From Gammaproteobacteria bacterium (lineage in GTDB: Bacteria; Pseudomonadota; Gammaproteobacteria; Pseudomonadales; Azotimanducaceae), in the NCBI GenBank assembly GCA_012960535.1, contig DUBB01000010.1, positions 62,001-126,000 of the forward strand: DNA of 64,000 nucleotides, in the 5' to 3' direction. Position numbers and translations under genes: made by a program. The notes under the pieces are model-generated. The model searched no databases and had not been told where the DNA came from. It saw only the letters and a list, made by a program, of their open reading frames with translations. Below are positions 10,131-19,937 of the stretch, piece by piece. Position 1 is the first letter of the stretch. Each line of letters begins with the position of its first letter.

Positions 10131-12509
10131 ATGTCGCCTAACTCAACTCAAAATTTTTCAGCCAGATTTGCTCATTTTGTGCTAAAGCATCATTGGCCTA
10201 TTATTGCTGTGGCGTTACTCGTCTCAGCTGTCTCTGGCTTTGGTCTTCAGTTCATCACCATATCAACAGAACCCAGGGATAACTTCGGTCCGGACAATCC
10301 TCAACTAATCGCTTTTGAAGATCTCGAAGAAAATTTCTCTCGTGTTGAAAACATTTTTATCGCTATTGCACCGGATGACGGCAATGTCTTTACACCACGC
10401 GTGCTGGGCATCATCGAAGAGATCACCGAGGAGGCCTGGCGGACGCCTTATGTCAACAGGGTTGACTCACTAACCAATTACCAGCACACCTATGCAGATG
10501 GTGATGACCTGATCGTTGAAAACCTGGTTGAATTCCCTGATTCACTTTCTGCAGAAGAACTGAAGGCAAAGCGGGCCATCGCGATCAGTGAACCGCTGGT
10601 GGTCAATCGCCTGATATCGAGCGATGGCCGAGTTGCGGGTATGAACCTTGATTTTGGCTTCAATAATGCCGGGGGAGATGTCCAAGAAAAGGCGGCCGAT
10701 TGGGTAAAAAATAAAAAAGCACAGATCATGGCTCGGTATCCCGATATCAAGATGTATACGACCGGTTCCGTCATGATATCTGCCTCATTTACGGAGACCG
10801 CGCAGAAAGACCTAACAACTCAGACTCCGTTGATGTACCTGTTCATTTTTATATTAATCGGCGTACTGCTACGGTCTTATGTCGGCGTGCTCAGTGTGTT
10901 TATGGTGACCATGCTCAGTATAATCTCAGCAATCGGCCTGTTTGGCTGGGCGGACAAGATTATTTCTACCATGTCATCCACCACACCGGTCATTATCCTA
11001 ACGGTGGTGGTCGCACATAGTATTCATATCCTTGTCAGCTACTATCAGGGTATTCGCGAAGGCCGTGAAAAATACCAGGCAATGCATGAAGCCCTGGACA
11101 TTAACCTGCAACCCGTGATTCTCACAAGCCTGAGTACTGCTATCGGTTTTCTCAGCCTCAATGTGCTCGCCGATGTGCCGCCCATACAGGATGTCGGCAA
11201 CATGGTCACGGTAGGCGTCCTGTTCGGGCTTATCTATTCCCTGACGCTACTTCCTGCGCTGATATACGTTCTGCCCAACGGGGTAAAGCCAAGACCATCC
11301 CGTACGGTCGCGTCGATGAATCGATTTGCAGACTCGGTGATCAAGCATCGTACCCGTCTGCTAATCTTCAGTAGCGTAACTGCAATTGTGTTAATGTCAC
11401 TGGCACCTCTCAATATCATCAGTGATCGATTTTCGAAATACTTTAAAGAGCACCACCAGTTTCGCATCGACACGGACTTTCTCGACGAATCGCTGGGCGG
11501 GCTTTATCTTATTGAGTACTCCCTTGATACGGGAATCGAGCAAGGCGTATCAAACCCAGACTATCTGAATCGGATCGAAGACTTTGCAAACTGGTACCGC
11601 GAGCAGCCAGAGGTAAAGCACGTCAGTACTTACACTGATATCGTCAAACGATTGAACAAGAACCTTCACGGCGATGATCCTGACTTCTATAGCCTGCCAG
11701 GTAGCCAGGACCTCGCGGCCCAGTATTTGTTGCTGTATGAACTTTCACTACCGTTCGGACTGGACCTGACTAATCAGCTGAACTTTGACAAATCCTCGTC
11801 ACGCATGCGTGTGTCATTTGCCAGCATGGAGACACCCCAGTTTATCGATGTACAGGAGCGCGCTAAAAACTGGCTACAACAACATTCACCGGAATTTGTT
11901 CAGGAAGGCTCGAGCCTGTCCATGATGTTCACCCACATTGGTATTCGAAGCATGAAGGGAAGCATCAAGGGAGCAATGATTGCCCTGGTGCTGATCAGTA
12001 TTGTACTCATTCTATCGCTCAAATCCGTACGAATGGGGTTGATCTCGATCGTACCTAACTTACTGCCTGGTATGGCAGGCTTCGGCATCTGGTATTTCAT
12101 TGAAGGCAGGGTGGGCATGTCGACTTCGATGGTGCTGGGTATAACCATGGGGATTGTGGTCGATGATACGGTGCACTTCCTCAGCAAGTACCTACGTGCA
12201 AGGCGAGACCGTGGCTTATCAGTTGAGGATGGCATCCGCTACGCGTTCAGCACCGTTGGAGTTGCCCTGTGGGTGACAACACTGGTACTCGTGGTTGGTT
12301 TCCTGATTCTTTCCACGTCGGACCTGGCTATTAACGGTGATACAGGGCTGCTGGTGGCAATTGTGATCGCGATCGCGCTCGCCTTTGACTTCATACTACT
12401 GCCACCCCTGCTGATGTTACTCGATAGAGAAAAACAAGGACCCCACCAGGCCTCAGCAACAACTAATCCTATCGACCCACCAGCGCAGATCCACACAAAC
12501 TCGTCATGA
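10131..12509 (+). CDS. MMPL/RND-superfamily exporter
   Basis: 792-aa inner-membrane RND protein of the MMPL/HpnN type. It has a TM near residue 20-40, a periplasmic domain (about 45-235), a TM bundle (about 235-385), then the pattern repeats (TM about 400-420, periplasmic domain 425-625, TM bundle 630-770). The second half carries the RND proton-relay-like VVDDTVHF at about 690; the first half has VVVAHSIHI instead. It forms an operon with a LolA-like protein and an outer-membrane protein, an arrangement expected for export of a lipid or other hydrophobic compound to the outer membrane. The cargo is unknown. Confidence 0.85.
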   Translation: MSPNSTQNFSARFAHFVLKHHWPIIAVALLVSAVSGFGLQFITISTEPRDNFGPDNPQLIAFEDLEENFSRVENIFIAIAPDDGNVFTPRVLGIIEEITEEAWRTPYVNRVDSLTNYQHTYADGDDLIVENLVEFPDSLSAEELKAKRAIAISEPLVVNRLISSDGRVAGMNLDFGFNNAGGDVQEKAADWVKNKKAQIMARYPDIKMYTTGSVMISASFTETAQKDLTTQTPLMYLFIFILIGVLLRSYVGVLSVFMVTMLSIISAIGLFGWADKIISTMSSTTPVIILTVVVAHSIHILVSYYQGIREGREKYQAMHEALDINLQPVILTSLSTAIGFLSLNVLADVPPIQDVGNMVTVGVLFGLIYSLTLLPALIYVLPNGVKPRPSRTVASMNRFADSVIKHRTRLLIFSSVTAIVLMSLAPLNIISDRFSKYFKEHHQFRIDTDFLDESLGGLYLIEYSLDTGIEQGVSNPDYLNRIEDFANWYREQPEVKHVSTYTDIVKRLNKNLHGDDPDFYSLPGSQDLAAQYLLLYELSLPFGLDLTNQLNFDKSSSRMRVSFASMETPQFIDVQERAKNWLQQHSPEFVQEGSSLSMMFTHIGIRSMKGSIKGAMIALVLISIVLILSLKSVRMGLISIVPNLLPGMAGFGIWYFIEGRVGMSTSMVLGITMGIVVDDTVHFLSKYLRARRDRGLSVEDGIRYAFSTVGVALWVTTLVLVVGFLILSTSDLAINGDTGLLVAIVIAIALAFDFILLPPLLMLLDREKQGPHQASATTNPIDPPAQIHTNSS

Positions 12510-12544
12510 GTATTGCATTCACTTTAGTAAAAGGAGTTACATTA

Positions 12545-13336
12545 ATGATAAGAAAGAACAATGTATTAAGCCTTTGTCTGGTCTGTATCGTTTTTGCAAC
12601 CATGGCATCTGCCGAAACCGCGGACGAAAAAGGTTTGGCTATCGCCATAGAAGCTGACCTGAGAGATCAGGGCTGGATCGACAGCAAGGTAGAAATGCAG
12701 ATGATTCTGCGCAATGCCAAAGGTAACGAAAGTAAAAGACAATTGCGCCTGAGGTCCCTCGAAGTTCCCGAGGACGGCGATAAGAGTCTGACCATTTTTG
12801 ACACACCCCGTGACATTAAAGGGACCGGTCTACTCACCTTTTCGCACAAGCAGGGCGACGATGACCAATGGCTCAATCTGCCCGCGCTAAAGCGTGTTAA
12901 AAGAATTGCTTCAAAGAACAAATCCGGCCCATTTGTCGGTAGTGAGTTTGCATTTGAAGACCTTTCCAGTCAGGAAGTCGAAAAATATACCTACCAGTGG
13001 CTCAGAGATGAAAACTATGAAGGGCAGGATGCTTATGTCATTGAACGTCGACCCATTGATCGCAACTCTGGTTATACAAGACAGGAAGTATGGATTGATA
13101 AAGATCACTACCGACTCTTAAAGGTAGATTATTACGACCGTAAGCAAAGCCTTCTGAAAACACTCAAATCAAGCGGGTTTAAACTTTATCTCGGCAAAAT
13201 CTGGCGCCCGGCAAAAATGTCCATGTACAATCACCAGTCCCGGAAAAGCACTGACCTCCTCTGGCGAGAGTACAGATTCAACACAGGCTTAACCGAAAAG
13301 GATTTCACCCGAAATAGCCTGCAACGAGCCCGCTAA
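12545..13336 (+). CDS. LolA-like outer-membrane lipoprotein-sorting protein
   Basis: Periplasmic protein of 263 aa. I chose the ATG at 12545 because AAGGAG lies 8 bases upstream and the protein then begins with a clean signal peptide (MIRKNNVLSLCLVCIVFATM, cleavage near ASA-E). An in-frame ATG at 12506 would overlap the MMPL stop but bury the signal. The body (GLLTFSH, WLNLPALKRVKRI, YTRQEVWIDKDHYRLLKVDYYD) matches the LolA/DUF4292-like half-barrel family found beside MMPL exporters. Inferred role: periplasmic carrier between the MMPL pump and the outer membrane. Confidence 0.8.
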   Translation: MIRKNNVLSLCLVCIVFATMASAETADEKGLAIAIEADLRDQGWIDSKVEMQMILRNAKGNESKRQLRLRSLEVPEDGDKSLTIFDTPRDIKGTGLLTFSHKQGDDDQWLNLPALKRVKRIASKNKSGPFVGSEFAFEDLSSQEVEKYTYQWLRDENYEGQDAYVIERRPIDRNSGYTRQEVWIDKDHYRLLKVDYYDRKQSLLKTLKSSGFKLYLGKIWRPAKMSMYNHQSRKSTDLLWREYRFNTGLTEKDFTRNSLQRAR

Positions 13337-13340
13337 CGCT

Positions 13341-15035
13341 GTGCGCCTACTGCTGTTTTATGCCCTGCTACTGATTCACTGCTCGACCAGTGCTGACGAA
13401 CTGATGTACTGGTCAGCTGGCAGCTACTCAAATCAGGATAGCGCCCACCGTGAAGCAGCACGTATCGCTGATACAATCCATGCAGAAACCCGGGTTCAAG
13501 CTGCACTTACCAAAGCGGGACTAATTCACCGCGTGTTGGTCAGTGCTTCGCGACCGAATATTAAATCAGCTCTTGAAAGCATCGACATTAAAGGTGCCTG
13601 GCGGGTGAGAATTAAAACTTCGGCGCAATCAGCTGTGGCCAATTCGCAGCTGACAGAAATGCCAGATGATGAAGCTCAGCATGCCCAACCGGGCCAGCTC
13701 GAGGTACTAGGGTACCCAGTAGATAACGGTGTATCTGACAGAGCAAGCTCGCTAACAGCCACAAACACAATGACTGCCAAGTCGTCTTACAATCCGGCAA
13801 GCCTAAACGGTGCAAGCCCCGATTTTTTTTTCGGACCGTCTACGCAGAATAAAGGGCGCTGGCGATCAGATATCAGCTTCGAGCACAGGACTTTTCAAAA
13901 CCCTGGGCTGGTTAATACAGAACAAAACCACGCCTCGGTCAGTCTGCAGAGTGAGTACTATCGTACCTGGAACGACGGCAACGACATATTTGCATTTGTT
14001 CCCTTCCTGCGTTTCGATGCCCAGGACAAACGGCGCAGTCATGCTGATATCCGTGAGCTAACCTGGGTACATGTTGCAGACAGTTACGAGCTTCGCTCGG
14101 GTATCCGCAAGGTATTCTGGGGAGTGACCGAGTCACAGCACCTGGTGGATGTCATCAACCAAACAGATACTGTTGAAAACCCCGATGGTGAAGAAAAACT
14201 GGGCCAGCCAATGGTTAACCTGTCCTGGCTTCGTAATTGGGGCGTAATCGATATCTACTGGCTAACGGGTTTTCGCGAACGAAACTTTTCAGGCAGGCAG
14301 GGCAGGCCAGGGTTTCCTTTCCAAATCGAGACTCACGAAGCAGTTTATGAATCCAGCGCAGGACAATACCGCAGCGATTTTGCCATCCGCTGGGTACATA
14401 ATATCGGCAACCTGGAATTCGGCCTTTCTCATTTTTCTGGGACCAGCCGGGAGCCCACGCTTGTTCCACGCTTCACGCTTGAAAATGGTATACCTGAATC
14501 GGTAGTGTTAATTCCCCACTACGACATCATTGAGCAAACAGCTATTGACAGCCAGTACTTTCTCGGCGACTGGGCCTTCAAGCTTGAAGCCATTAGCCGT
14601 GGTGGCCAGGGTAGTCGATATGAGGCAGCGACCGTAGGATTCGAGAAGACGTTTGTCGGTATTGCCGGCAGCAGAGGTGACCTTGGCTTAATAGCAGAGT
14701 ATTTATACGACGATCGAGGCGCTTCGGGCCCTGCCCTGGGACAGAACGATATCGCGCTTGGGGTTCGTTATGCCTTCAACGATGCATCAGCAACAACGGC
14801 TTTACTGGTCACCTTGATCGATCGTGAATCTCACGAGTATCTGACAACATTAGAAGCCAGCAGCCGTCTTGGTGAGCGGCTGAGAATCACCATTGAAGCA
14901 TCCTTGTTCGGTAATACGCGCAGTGTCCCCCCGGGGCTGCTGGGTTTTCTTGAGGTGCTGTCTGACCCTCATGCAGACCTTGCCTTTCTTCGGGATGAAG
15001 ATTTCATCAAGCTGGAACTTATCTGGTATCTGTAG
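13341..15035 (+). CDS. SPOR-like domain plus outer-membrane beta-barrel protein
   Basis: 564 aa from a GTG start 4 bases after the LolA-like stop. A signal peptide (about 1-18) precedes a region (about 20-95) with the layout of a SPOR peptidoglycan-binding domain (YWSAGSYSNQDSAHREA..., then HRVLVSASRPNIKSAL). From about residue 165 on, alternating aromatic/polar strands ending in LELIWYL look like an outer-membrane beta barrel of DUF1302-like type. The terminal aromatic/Leu residue suits BAM insertion. Third gene of the MMPL module and presumably its outer-membrane partner. The domain names are my reading, not a database match. Confidence 0.65.
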   Translation: MRLLLFYALLLIHCSTSADELMYWSAGSYSNQDSAHREAARIADTIHAETRVQAALTKAGLIHRVLVSASRPNIKSALESIDIKGAWRVRIKTSAQSAVANSQLTEMPDDEAQHAQPGQLEVLGYPVDNGVSDRASSLTATNTMTAKSSYNPASLNGASPDFFFGPSTQNKGRWRSDISFEHRTFQNPGLVNTEQNHASVSLQSEYYRTWNDGNDIFAFVPFLRFDAQDKRRSHADIRELTWVHVADSYELRSGIRKVFWGVTESQHLVDVINQTDTVENPDGEEKLGQPMVNLSWLRNWGVIDIYWLTGFRERNFSGRQGRPGFPFQIETHEAVYESSAGQYRSDFAIRWVHNIGNLEFGLSHFSGTSREPTLVPRFTLENGIPESVVLIPHYDIIEQTAIDSQYFLGDWAFKLEAISRGGQGSRYEAATVGFEKTFVGIAGSRGDLGLIAEYLYDDRGASGPALGQNDIALGVRYAFNDASATTALLVTLIDRESHEYLTTLEASSRLGERLRITIEASLFGNTRSVPPGLLGFLEVLSDPHADLAFLRDEDFIKLELIWYL

Positions 15036-15257
15036 CAACCCCTTTGCTGGCCAGGTGTGCCCTAGGCCAAACCGCCTAACAAGAACTCACTGCTCTGTTA
15101 ACAAGCTGACATCTTCAGCCTTTTTCATGAGCGCTACAATCCTGGCCATGCTGCTGATCCAACTTCTCCACAACTATTTTAGGCTGAGAACGCGCAGCAG
15201 ATATTCCGTTAAGTCAGTGACCCATGGCTTTCTACCGGATTACAGACCGGGACCCAG

Positions 15258-16406
15258 CTAAACAAAACCATACAGTCGTGCCGCATTATCACAGACAATT
15301 TTCTTCTTCTGGCCGGGCGGCAAATGGCCCAGCTCATTATCGATAAATTCCTGAGAATCGGGCCAGATACCATCTGGATGTGGAAAATCGGACCCCCACA
15401 TGATGTTGTCTTCTCCCAGTTCGGCTAATAACTTAATGCCCACCTTATCGCTCTGGTAGGTTGCTTTACACTGACCTCGCCAATATTCGGAGGGTTTCAT
15501 CTTCAATGTGAGGTCTTTGAACTGATCCTCCCACTCCAGATCCATGTGCTCAAGCAAATACGGGATCCAGCCGATGCCACTTTCACCTATGACAATGTTG
15601 ATATCAGTATAGGCTTCAAGCACGCCACCATAGATAAGTTCCATGATGATACGAGACATCTGCATCTGAAAACCTGTGATGAATACTGCAAATGCCTGAC
15701 GCCTTTGCAGCGGCGCCATCTTCTGGAAGTCTGGCGGTCTGCCACCGATGGTATGAAAGTGTACCGGCAATTTTACGTCGTTCAAGGCTTGCCACAACGG
15801 TGTCCACGACGGATCGAAAACAGGCTTCATATCCAGGGTATTGGCGACTTCAACACCCCGCACCTGGCCTCGCTCGGCCACTCGATAAATCTCTTTGACT
15901 GCGGCATCGATGTCATGGTTAGGGATGCAGGCAAGACCGGCGAATCGCTCAGGATAGGTTGCGCAGAAATCTGCAAGCCACTCGTTGTATATCCTCATAA
16001 CCTCGGTTGCAGCATCGCCATCATTCAGGCGCCCTGCAGCACCCAGGATACCGTAAAGCACTTCGGCCTGGACGCCATCACGCTCCTGATCCTGAATACG
16101 AAGTTCCGGGACAGTCAAACGGCGTATACCCTTCTTGCCATCTTCATAAAGACCGGTTGCGGCCATTGCATCTGATCGATGGATCTGTCCAGGAACGTAC
16201 TCACGACCCGCCGATCCCATGCCGTTCTGCAGGCCAAACACGGCACCCTGCTGGCTGACCCATAGCGGACCTTTGTCACTTTCCTTCACGTAAGGCATTC
16301 GATTCACCAGTTTCCCGCTGGCTTGAGACGTAAATAGATCTTCAGGCAACCAGATCAGGTCAATATGGCAATCTGCCGAGATGACGTTATATTCCATTTT
16401 TGCCAC
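15258..16406 (-). CDS. Amidohydrolase-2 family metal-dependent hydrolase/decarboxylase
   Basis: 382-aa TIM-barrel protein of the amidohydrolase_2 family (ACMSD-like). Metal ligands are visible: DCH near residue 11-13, HFH near 217, and the C-terminal WGSDFPHPDG near residue 340. Family members decarboxylate or hydrate aromatic acids or ring-cleavage products, or hydrolyse C-C or amide bonds. It stands alone beside an ABC binding protein on the same strand, so the substrate is open. ATG with AGGAAGTGGCAAAA upstream. Confidence 0.85.
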   Translation of the reverse strand: MAKMEYNVISADCHIDLIWLPEDLFTSQASGKLVNRMPYVKESDKGPLWVSQQGAVFGLQNGMGSAGREYVPGQIHRSDAMAATGLYEDGKKGIRRLTVPELRIQDQERDGVQAEVLYGILGAAGRLNDGDAATEVMRIYNEWLADFCATYPERFAGLACIPNHDIDAAVKEIYRVAERGQVRGVEVANTLDMKPVFDPSWTPLWQALNDVKLPVHFHTIGGRPPDFQKMAPLQRRQAFAVFITGFQMQMSRIIMELIYGGVLEAYTDINIVIGESGIGWIPYLLEHMDLEWEDQFKDLTLKMKPSEYWRGQCKATYQSDKVGIKLLAELGEDNIMWGSDFPHPDGIWPDSQEFIDNELGHLPPGQKKKIVCDNAARLYGFV

Positions 16407-16541
16407 TTCCTGTGATCATGAACAAAGATAATGTACTTTTAAATTACCGCAGGGGTCAAACATATCCCCGATATACACCTATTATCCCTGGGATTAGTGT
16501 CTCGGGGTCAGTATTCCTGGCACCTGACTCTGTTCCCAGTT

Positions 16542-17924
16542 TTACTCTGGCACTTTACTCTGGGCCGGTGCTGCTGAGCCGATGCTACCCGGCCAGACAA
16601 TGGCATCTTCATTAATGTGAAGGCTTCCTGTTTTTGGGTTAACAAAACCAACGGATACAAAATTCACTGTTTCCCCGTCAGCCTTGTAACCCTGGTTATT
16701 AAAAATCTGCACGGCCATACCAGCCCTATCATTGCTGCCAGGTGACAATGAAACCTGACCAGAGATGCCTGAGAAATCCATGTGCCGTAAATATTTCATT
16801 ACAGTCTCGCGATTCACGACCTGGCTATCGTTCTTAATGGACCTGATGGCATGGGCCACCGCCATTATGTGGTCATAACTTAACGCACTGGTTATAAAGG
16901 TGCTTGAAGCGGTATCAATCGATTTATTCAGTCGTGTCTCCAAAACCTTCTTGAAAAGCGTTAATTTTTCTGAAGCAGGAAGCATAGCTGCAGGCGCAAA
17001 ATAACCCAGGCTGCCATAGACCACTTCCGGGCTTTCATCGGACAAAATCATCTCAGCGGCGTAAAAGGTGAACCCAGGTTTATTGAGTCCATGATCGTAT
17101 AACGATTGAAAAAGCCTTACCGTATCCGGGGTGGGCGTGGTAATGAAGATGTGTTTGATTCCCGCATCTTTAACATCCCCCATGTAGCGCCTTAACTTAT
17201 CTTGATGCGTATCTCTGGCAAACGAATATTCTTTAACAATCTTGATTTTATGGCGACTAGCATGATCATGTATTACCTTACTGGCGCCGAGGCCCCAGGC
17301 ATCGGTGGTAAAAAAATAAGCGATTTCCTCGACGCCAAAATGGGCCGCCAGATCGATTAAATACCCTTCATTGGTTTCACTCGGGTTGACAACCCTCACA
17401 AACCAGGGAAACCGCTGAGGTGAGGACAGGGTGGACGCATTGGCACCATAAGAGATGACAGGAACCCGATATTTTTCTGCTACTTCCGCTATTTCAACAG
17501 CTGGGCCACTGCAGGCCGCTCCAGTCAATGCAATGATATTCTTTCGCATCAAGGTTTCAGCCATTAATCCGGCATTGTCCGGCCAGCAATGATAATCAAT
17601 GATATTTTCTGGACGCATCCGAAGAACATCATTGCCTAACATTTTTGAATTGTTAATATCGTCTATAGCAAGTCGGGCCCCTTGTAGCGCGAAGTCGCCC
17701 CAATTAGCATAGCGACCATCACGATAATGGTAGGTATACATTCCACCAAGGTCATAGACCTGTGCGGGTGCAGCCAAAGGAACCAGTAAAAGGGCCAGTA
17801 AAATAAAAAAGGCCAAAGCTGGCAGAGCAATCACAGATTGTGAAACTGCAGATATGACGCCTGCTGGGGCAGGCCTGGTGAAAAAATACCGTTTCATAGA
17901 CCTCTGGTTTTCTCTGGTGGTCAT
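16542..17924 (-). CDS. Periplasmic branched-chain-type ABC substrate-binding protein
   Basis: 460-aa Peripla_BP_6 (LivJ/urea/amide type) binding protein. A long N-terminal leader contains a hydrophobic signal (about residues 28-50) ending near APAQV. The alternative start nine codons in (MKRYFFTRP, 17897) has AGAGG just upstream. The mature part starts YDLGGMYTYHYRDG and carries GAACSGPAVEIAEVAEKY and PVISYGANASTLS blocks typical of the family. No permease or ATPase gene lies nearby, so it is an orphan component or a sensor-type binder. It lies upstream of the amidohydrolase on the same strand with a 135-base gap. Confidence 0.8.
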   Translation of the reverse strand: MTTRENQRSMKRYFFTRPAPAGVISAVSQSVIALPALAFFILLALLLVPLAAPAQVYDLGGMYTYHYRDGRYANWGDFALQGARLAIDDINNSKMLGNDVLRMRPENIIDYHCWPDNAGLMAETLMRKNIIALTGAACSGPAVEIAEVAEKYRVPVISYGANASTLSSPQRFPWFVRVVNPSETNEGYLIDLAAHFGVEEIAYFFTTDAWGLGASKVIHDHASRHKIKIVKEYSFARDTHQDKLRRYMGDVKDAGIKHIFITTPTPDTVRLFQSLYDHGLNKPGFTFYAAEMILSDESPEVVYGSLGYFAPAAMLPASEKLTLFKKVLETRLNKSIDTASSTFITSALSYDHIMAVAHAIRSIKNDSQVVNRETVMKYLRHMDFSGISGQVSLSPGSNDRAGMAVQIFNNQGYKADGETVNFVSVGFVNPKTGSLHINEDAIVWPGSIGSAAPAQSKVPE

Positions 17925-18192
17925 GCCGCAATCAACCTGCTACTTATCCTGAGTATGACTTATAACACGTTCAAACCATACCGGTCCTGCCAGGGTTGTT
18001 CGGATCCGTCAAGCCCAGATGTTGAACTGTAATGGGTACTTAAATTATGCACTATCGGTAAAAAAACAGCGTCTGGAAGGTCATGTCTCAGCGCCGCCCG
18101 ATATGGGGAATTCACCTGTACACAATTGTAACTGTGCTTTCTGCTAAGGGACGGATATAGTCGCAGGTCAACAGCTAATTTCGAACCTGTCT

Positions 18193-19602
18193 ATGAGAAG
18201 CTTAATACTGTTACTGCTGACCGCACTGATGTCATGTGATTCGGCCAGGCCTACATCCTGGTCAGCTACTGCCATTACTGACGTGACCGTCATAGATGCG
18301 ATCAATGGAGTACGCCACAATCAGACTGTGACTTTCTCCGGAGACGAAATTACCGCTATTGAGCCTACTGCAATAAACCCTGCTAACCACCATATCATCG
18401 ATGGAACGGGTAAGTTCCTGATTCCGGGGTTGTGGGATTTCCATGTTCACCTGACCTATGAACCTGAACTGACCGCACTAATGCCTCGACTGTTTTTGTC
18501 CTACGGAATTACCAGTGTACGAGATACCGGAGGATTGCTGCGGGACATCGTCCCAGTGGTGCAGAAAATGCAGAAACCAGGGGCCATAGCGCCAAGAGTG
18601 TTTTTTGCAGGTCCGTTACTCGACGGCTCAGATGTTGTCTATGACGGGAAATCACGACCGGAAATAGGTGTTCAAAATGCCACCAAGCAGCAAGCAAAAA
18701 CCACCATCGAAGCACTCAAGGCAGCTGGTGCCAGTTTCATCAAGATATACGAATTGGTTTCTGAAGAAATATTTTTTGAGATGGTTTCGGTCGCTCGAGC
18801 CCTTGATATGCCAATTGATTCGCACGTGCCATTATCAATGCTCGCGTCAATTGCGGGTCCGCAAGTGGATTCAATCGAACATCTGCGCAATATTGAACTT
18901 GATTGTGCAACTAACGCCGATGAGCTTCACAGGCAGCGCTTACTGGCCCTCAAAAACCCACAGGGACGGCCTGGATATGAAGTGAGATCCGCGTTACACA
19001 AAGCACAGCGATTACCCGCAATTACGGCCTATGACGAAGACCGGTGCACCCAGGTGCTGGCCAAACTCACAAAAACCCTGCAGGTGCCCACCCTCAGGTT
19101 GAATGCCCTGCAGAAATACCCCCCTTTCAGCCGAGACGACTGGCAGCAGGCGCTCAGTAGAATCCCCGATGACATGTCACAACGATGGCAGGCAATCGCA
19201 GACACACTGGAGAAAGCAGAACAAAGCGATACGCGTTTTGCAGAATGGAGTCTATTCCTGACCGGTAAAATGCATCAACAAGGTGTGCCAATAGGGGCGG
19301 GCACAGATACACCTATCCGTCTTTCAGTACCTGGCTATTCTCTACATTCTGAACTGGAGATGTTAGTACTGGCTGGCCTTACACCGCTTCAGGCAATTGC
19401 TGCAGCGACTATCGAACCCGCCAGGTACTTTTCCATTGACCACGGGATGGGTCAGATAGCCAAAGGTATGAAAGCTGATCTGGTGCTGCTGGAACAGGAT
19501 CCACTCAAAAATATCAAACATACCAAAGCCATAGCACTGGTGGTGAGTAAAGGCACGGTGATGACACCAGAGGAGATTCTTAGTTCTGCTGACCGCCAGT
19601 GA
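18193..19602 (+). CDS. Amidohydrolase (imidazolonepropionase-like), lipoprotein
   Basis: 469-aa metal-dependent hydrolase of the amidohydrolase_1 superfamily. The N-terminus is a lipoprotein signal (LMSC, Cys15), placing it in the envelope. Metal-site motif WDFHVHL near residue 80, a likely carboxylated-lysine or metal segment near FIKIYE (about 180), PIDSHVPL (about 200), and the C-terminal aspartate in GAGTDTPIR (about 373) are visible. Related proteins are peptidases or Xaa-Pro dipeptidases or act on cyclic amides. The substrate is not predictable. It is followed by a tandem-repeat tract. Confidence 0.83.
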   Translation: MRSLILLLLTALMSCDSARPTSWSATAITDVTVIDAINGVRHNQTVTFSGDEITAIEPTAINPANHHIIDGTGKFLIPGLWDFHVHLTYEPELTALMPRLFLSYGITSVRDTGGLLRDIVPVVQKMQKPGAIAPRVFFAGPLLDGSDVVYDGKSRPEIGVQNATKQQAKTTIEALKAAGASFIKIYELVSEEIFFEMVSVARALDMPIDSHVPLSMLASIAGPQVDSIEHLRNIELDCATNADELHRQRLLALKNPQGRPGYEVRSALHKAQRLPAITAYDEDRCTQVLAKLTKTLQVPTLRLNALQKYPPFSRDDWQQALSRIPDDMSQRWQAIADTLEKAEQSDTRFAEWSLFLTGKMHQQGVPIGAGTDTPIRLSVPGYSLHSELEMLVLAGLTPLQAIAAATIEPARYFSIDHGMGQIAKGMKADLVLLEQDPLKNIKHTKAIALVVSKGTVMTPEEILSSADRQ

Positions 19603-19937
19603 TGGCCTCGACGGTAGCTTCGATACAGCAAATACTCCACTGCCAGTAAGCCTATCCGAGCCTGTGTACTATGTCTGTGTACTAAATCTATGTACTAAGT
19701 CTACGTACTAAGTCTATGTACTAAGTCTATGTACTAAGTCTAAGTACTAAATTTATGTACTAAGCCTGTGAAAGAGGCCTTTGGAAAATAATTCTTCGCT
19801 GAGCACTACGATCGACGTTAACGCCGCTATCTCCTGGCAATTACACATAAATCTGGCAGGCAGCCCCAGCCTGATCAGCAGCATCTGAACAGCTTCAAGG
19901 GCCCGTTTTCTATCAACACAAGCTTCTCCTCAAATCA
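19603..19937. other. Intergenic region holding a 13-bp tandem repeat
   Basis: 335 bases between the convergent amidohydrolase and ligC genes. It contains the tandem array described separately (19663-19766). The rest shows no gene and no strong terminator, although two genes end here. Confidence 0.55.
19663..19766. repeat. Tandem repeat, eight copies of a 13-bp unit
   Basis: Eight direct copies of 13 bases, consensus TATGTACTAAGTC. Copies 3, 5 and 6 are identical to the consensus; the others differ at one to three positions, and divergence rises toward the edges. The unit holds the near-palindrome GTAC. It lies between two convergent gene ends, so it is not coding. Copy number probably varies by slippage. 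There are no spacers, so it is not a CRISPR array. Confidence 0.92.

Noticed and set aside
19663-19766. CRISPR array
   Set aside because: The 13-base units are directly adjacent with no spacers, and no cas genes are present.
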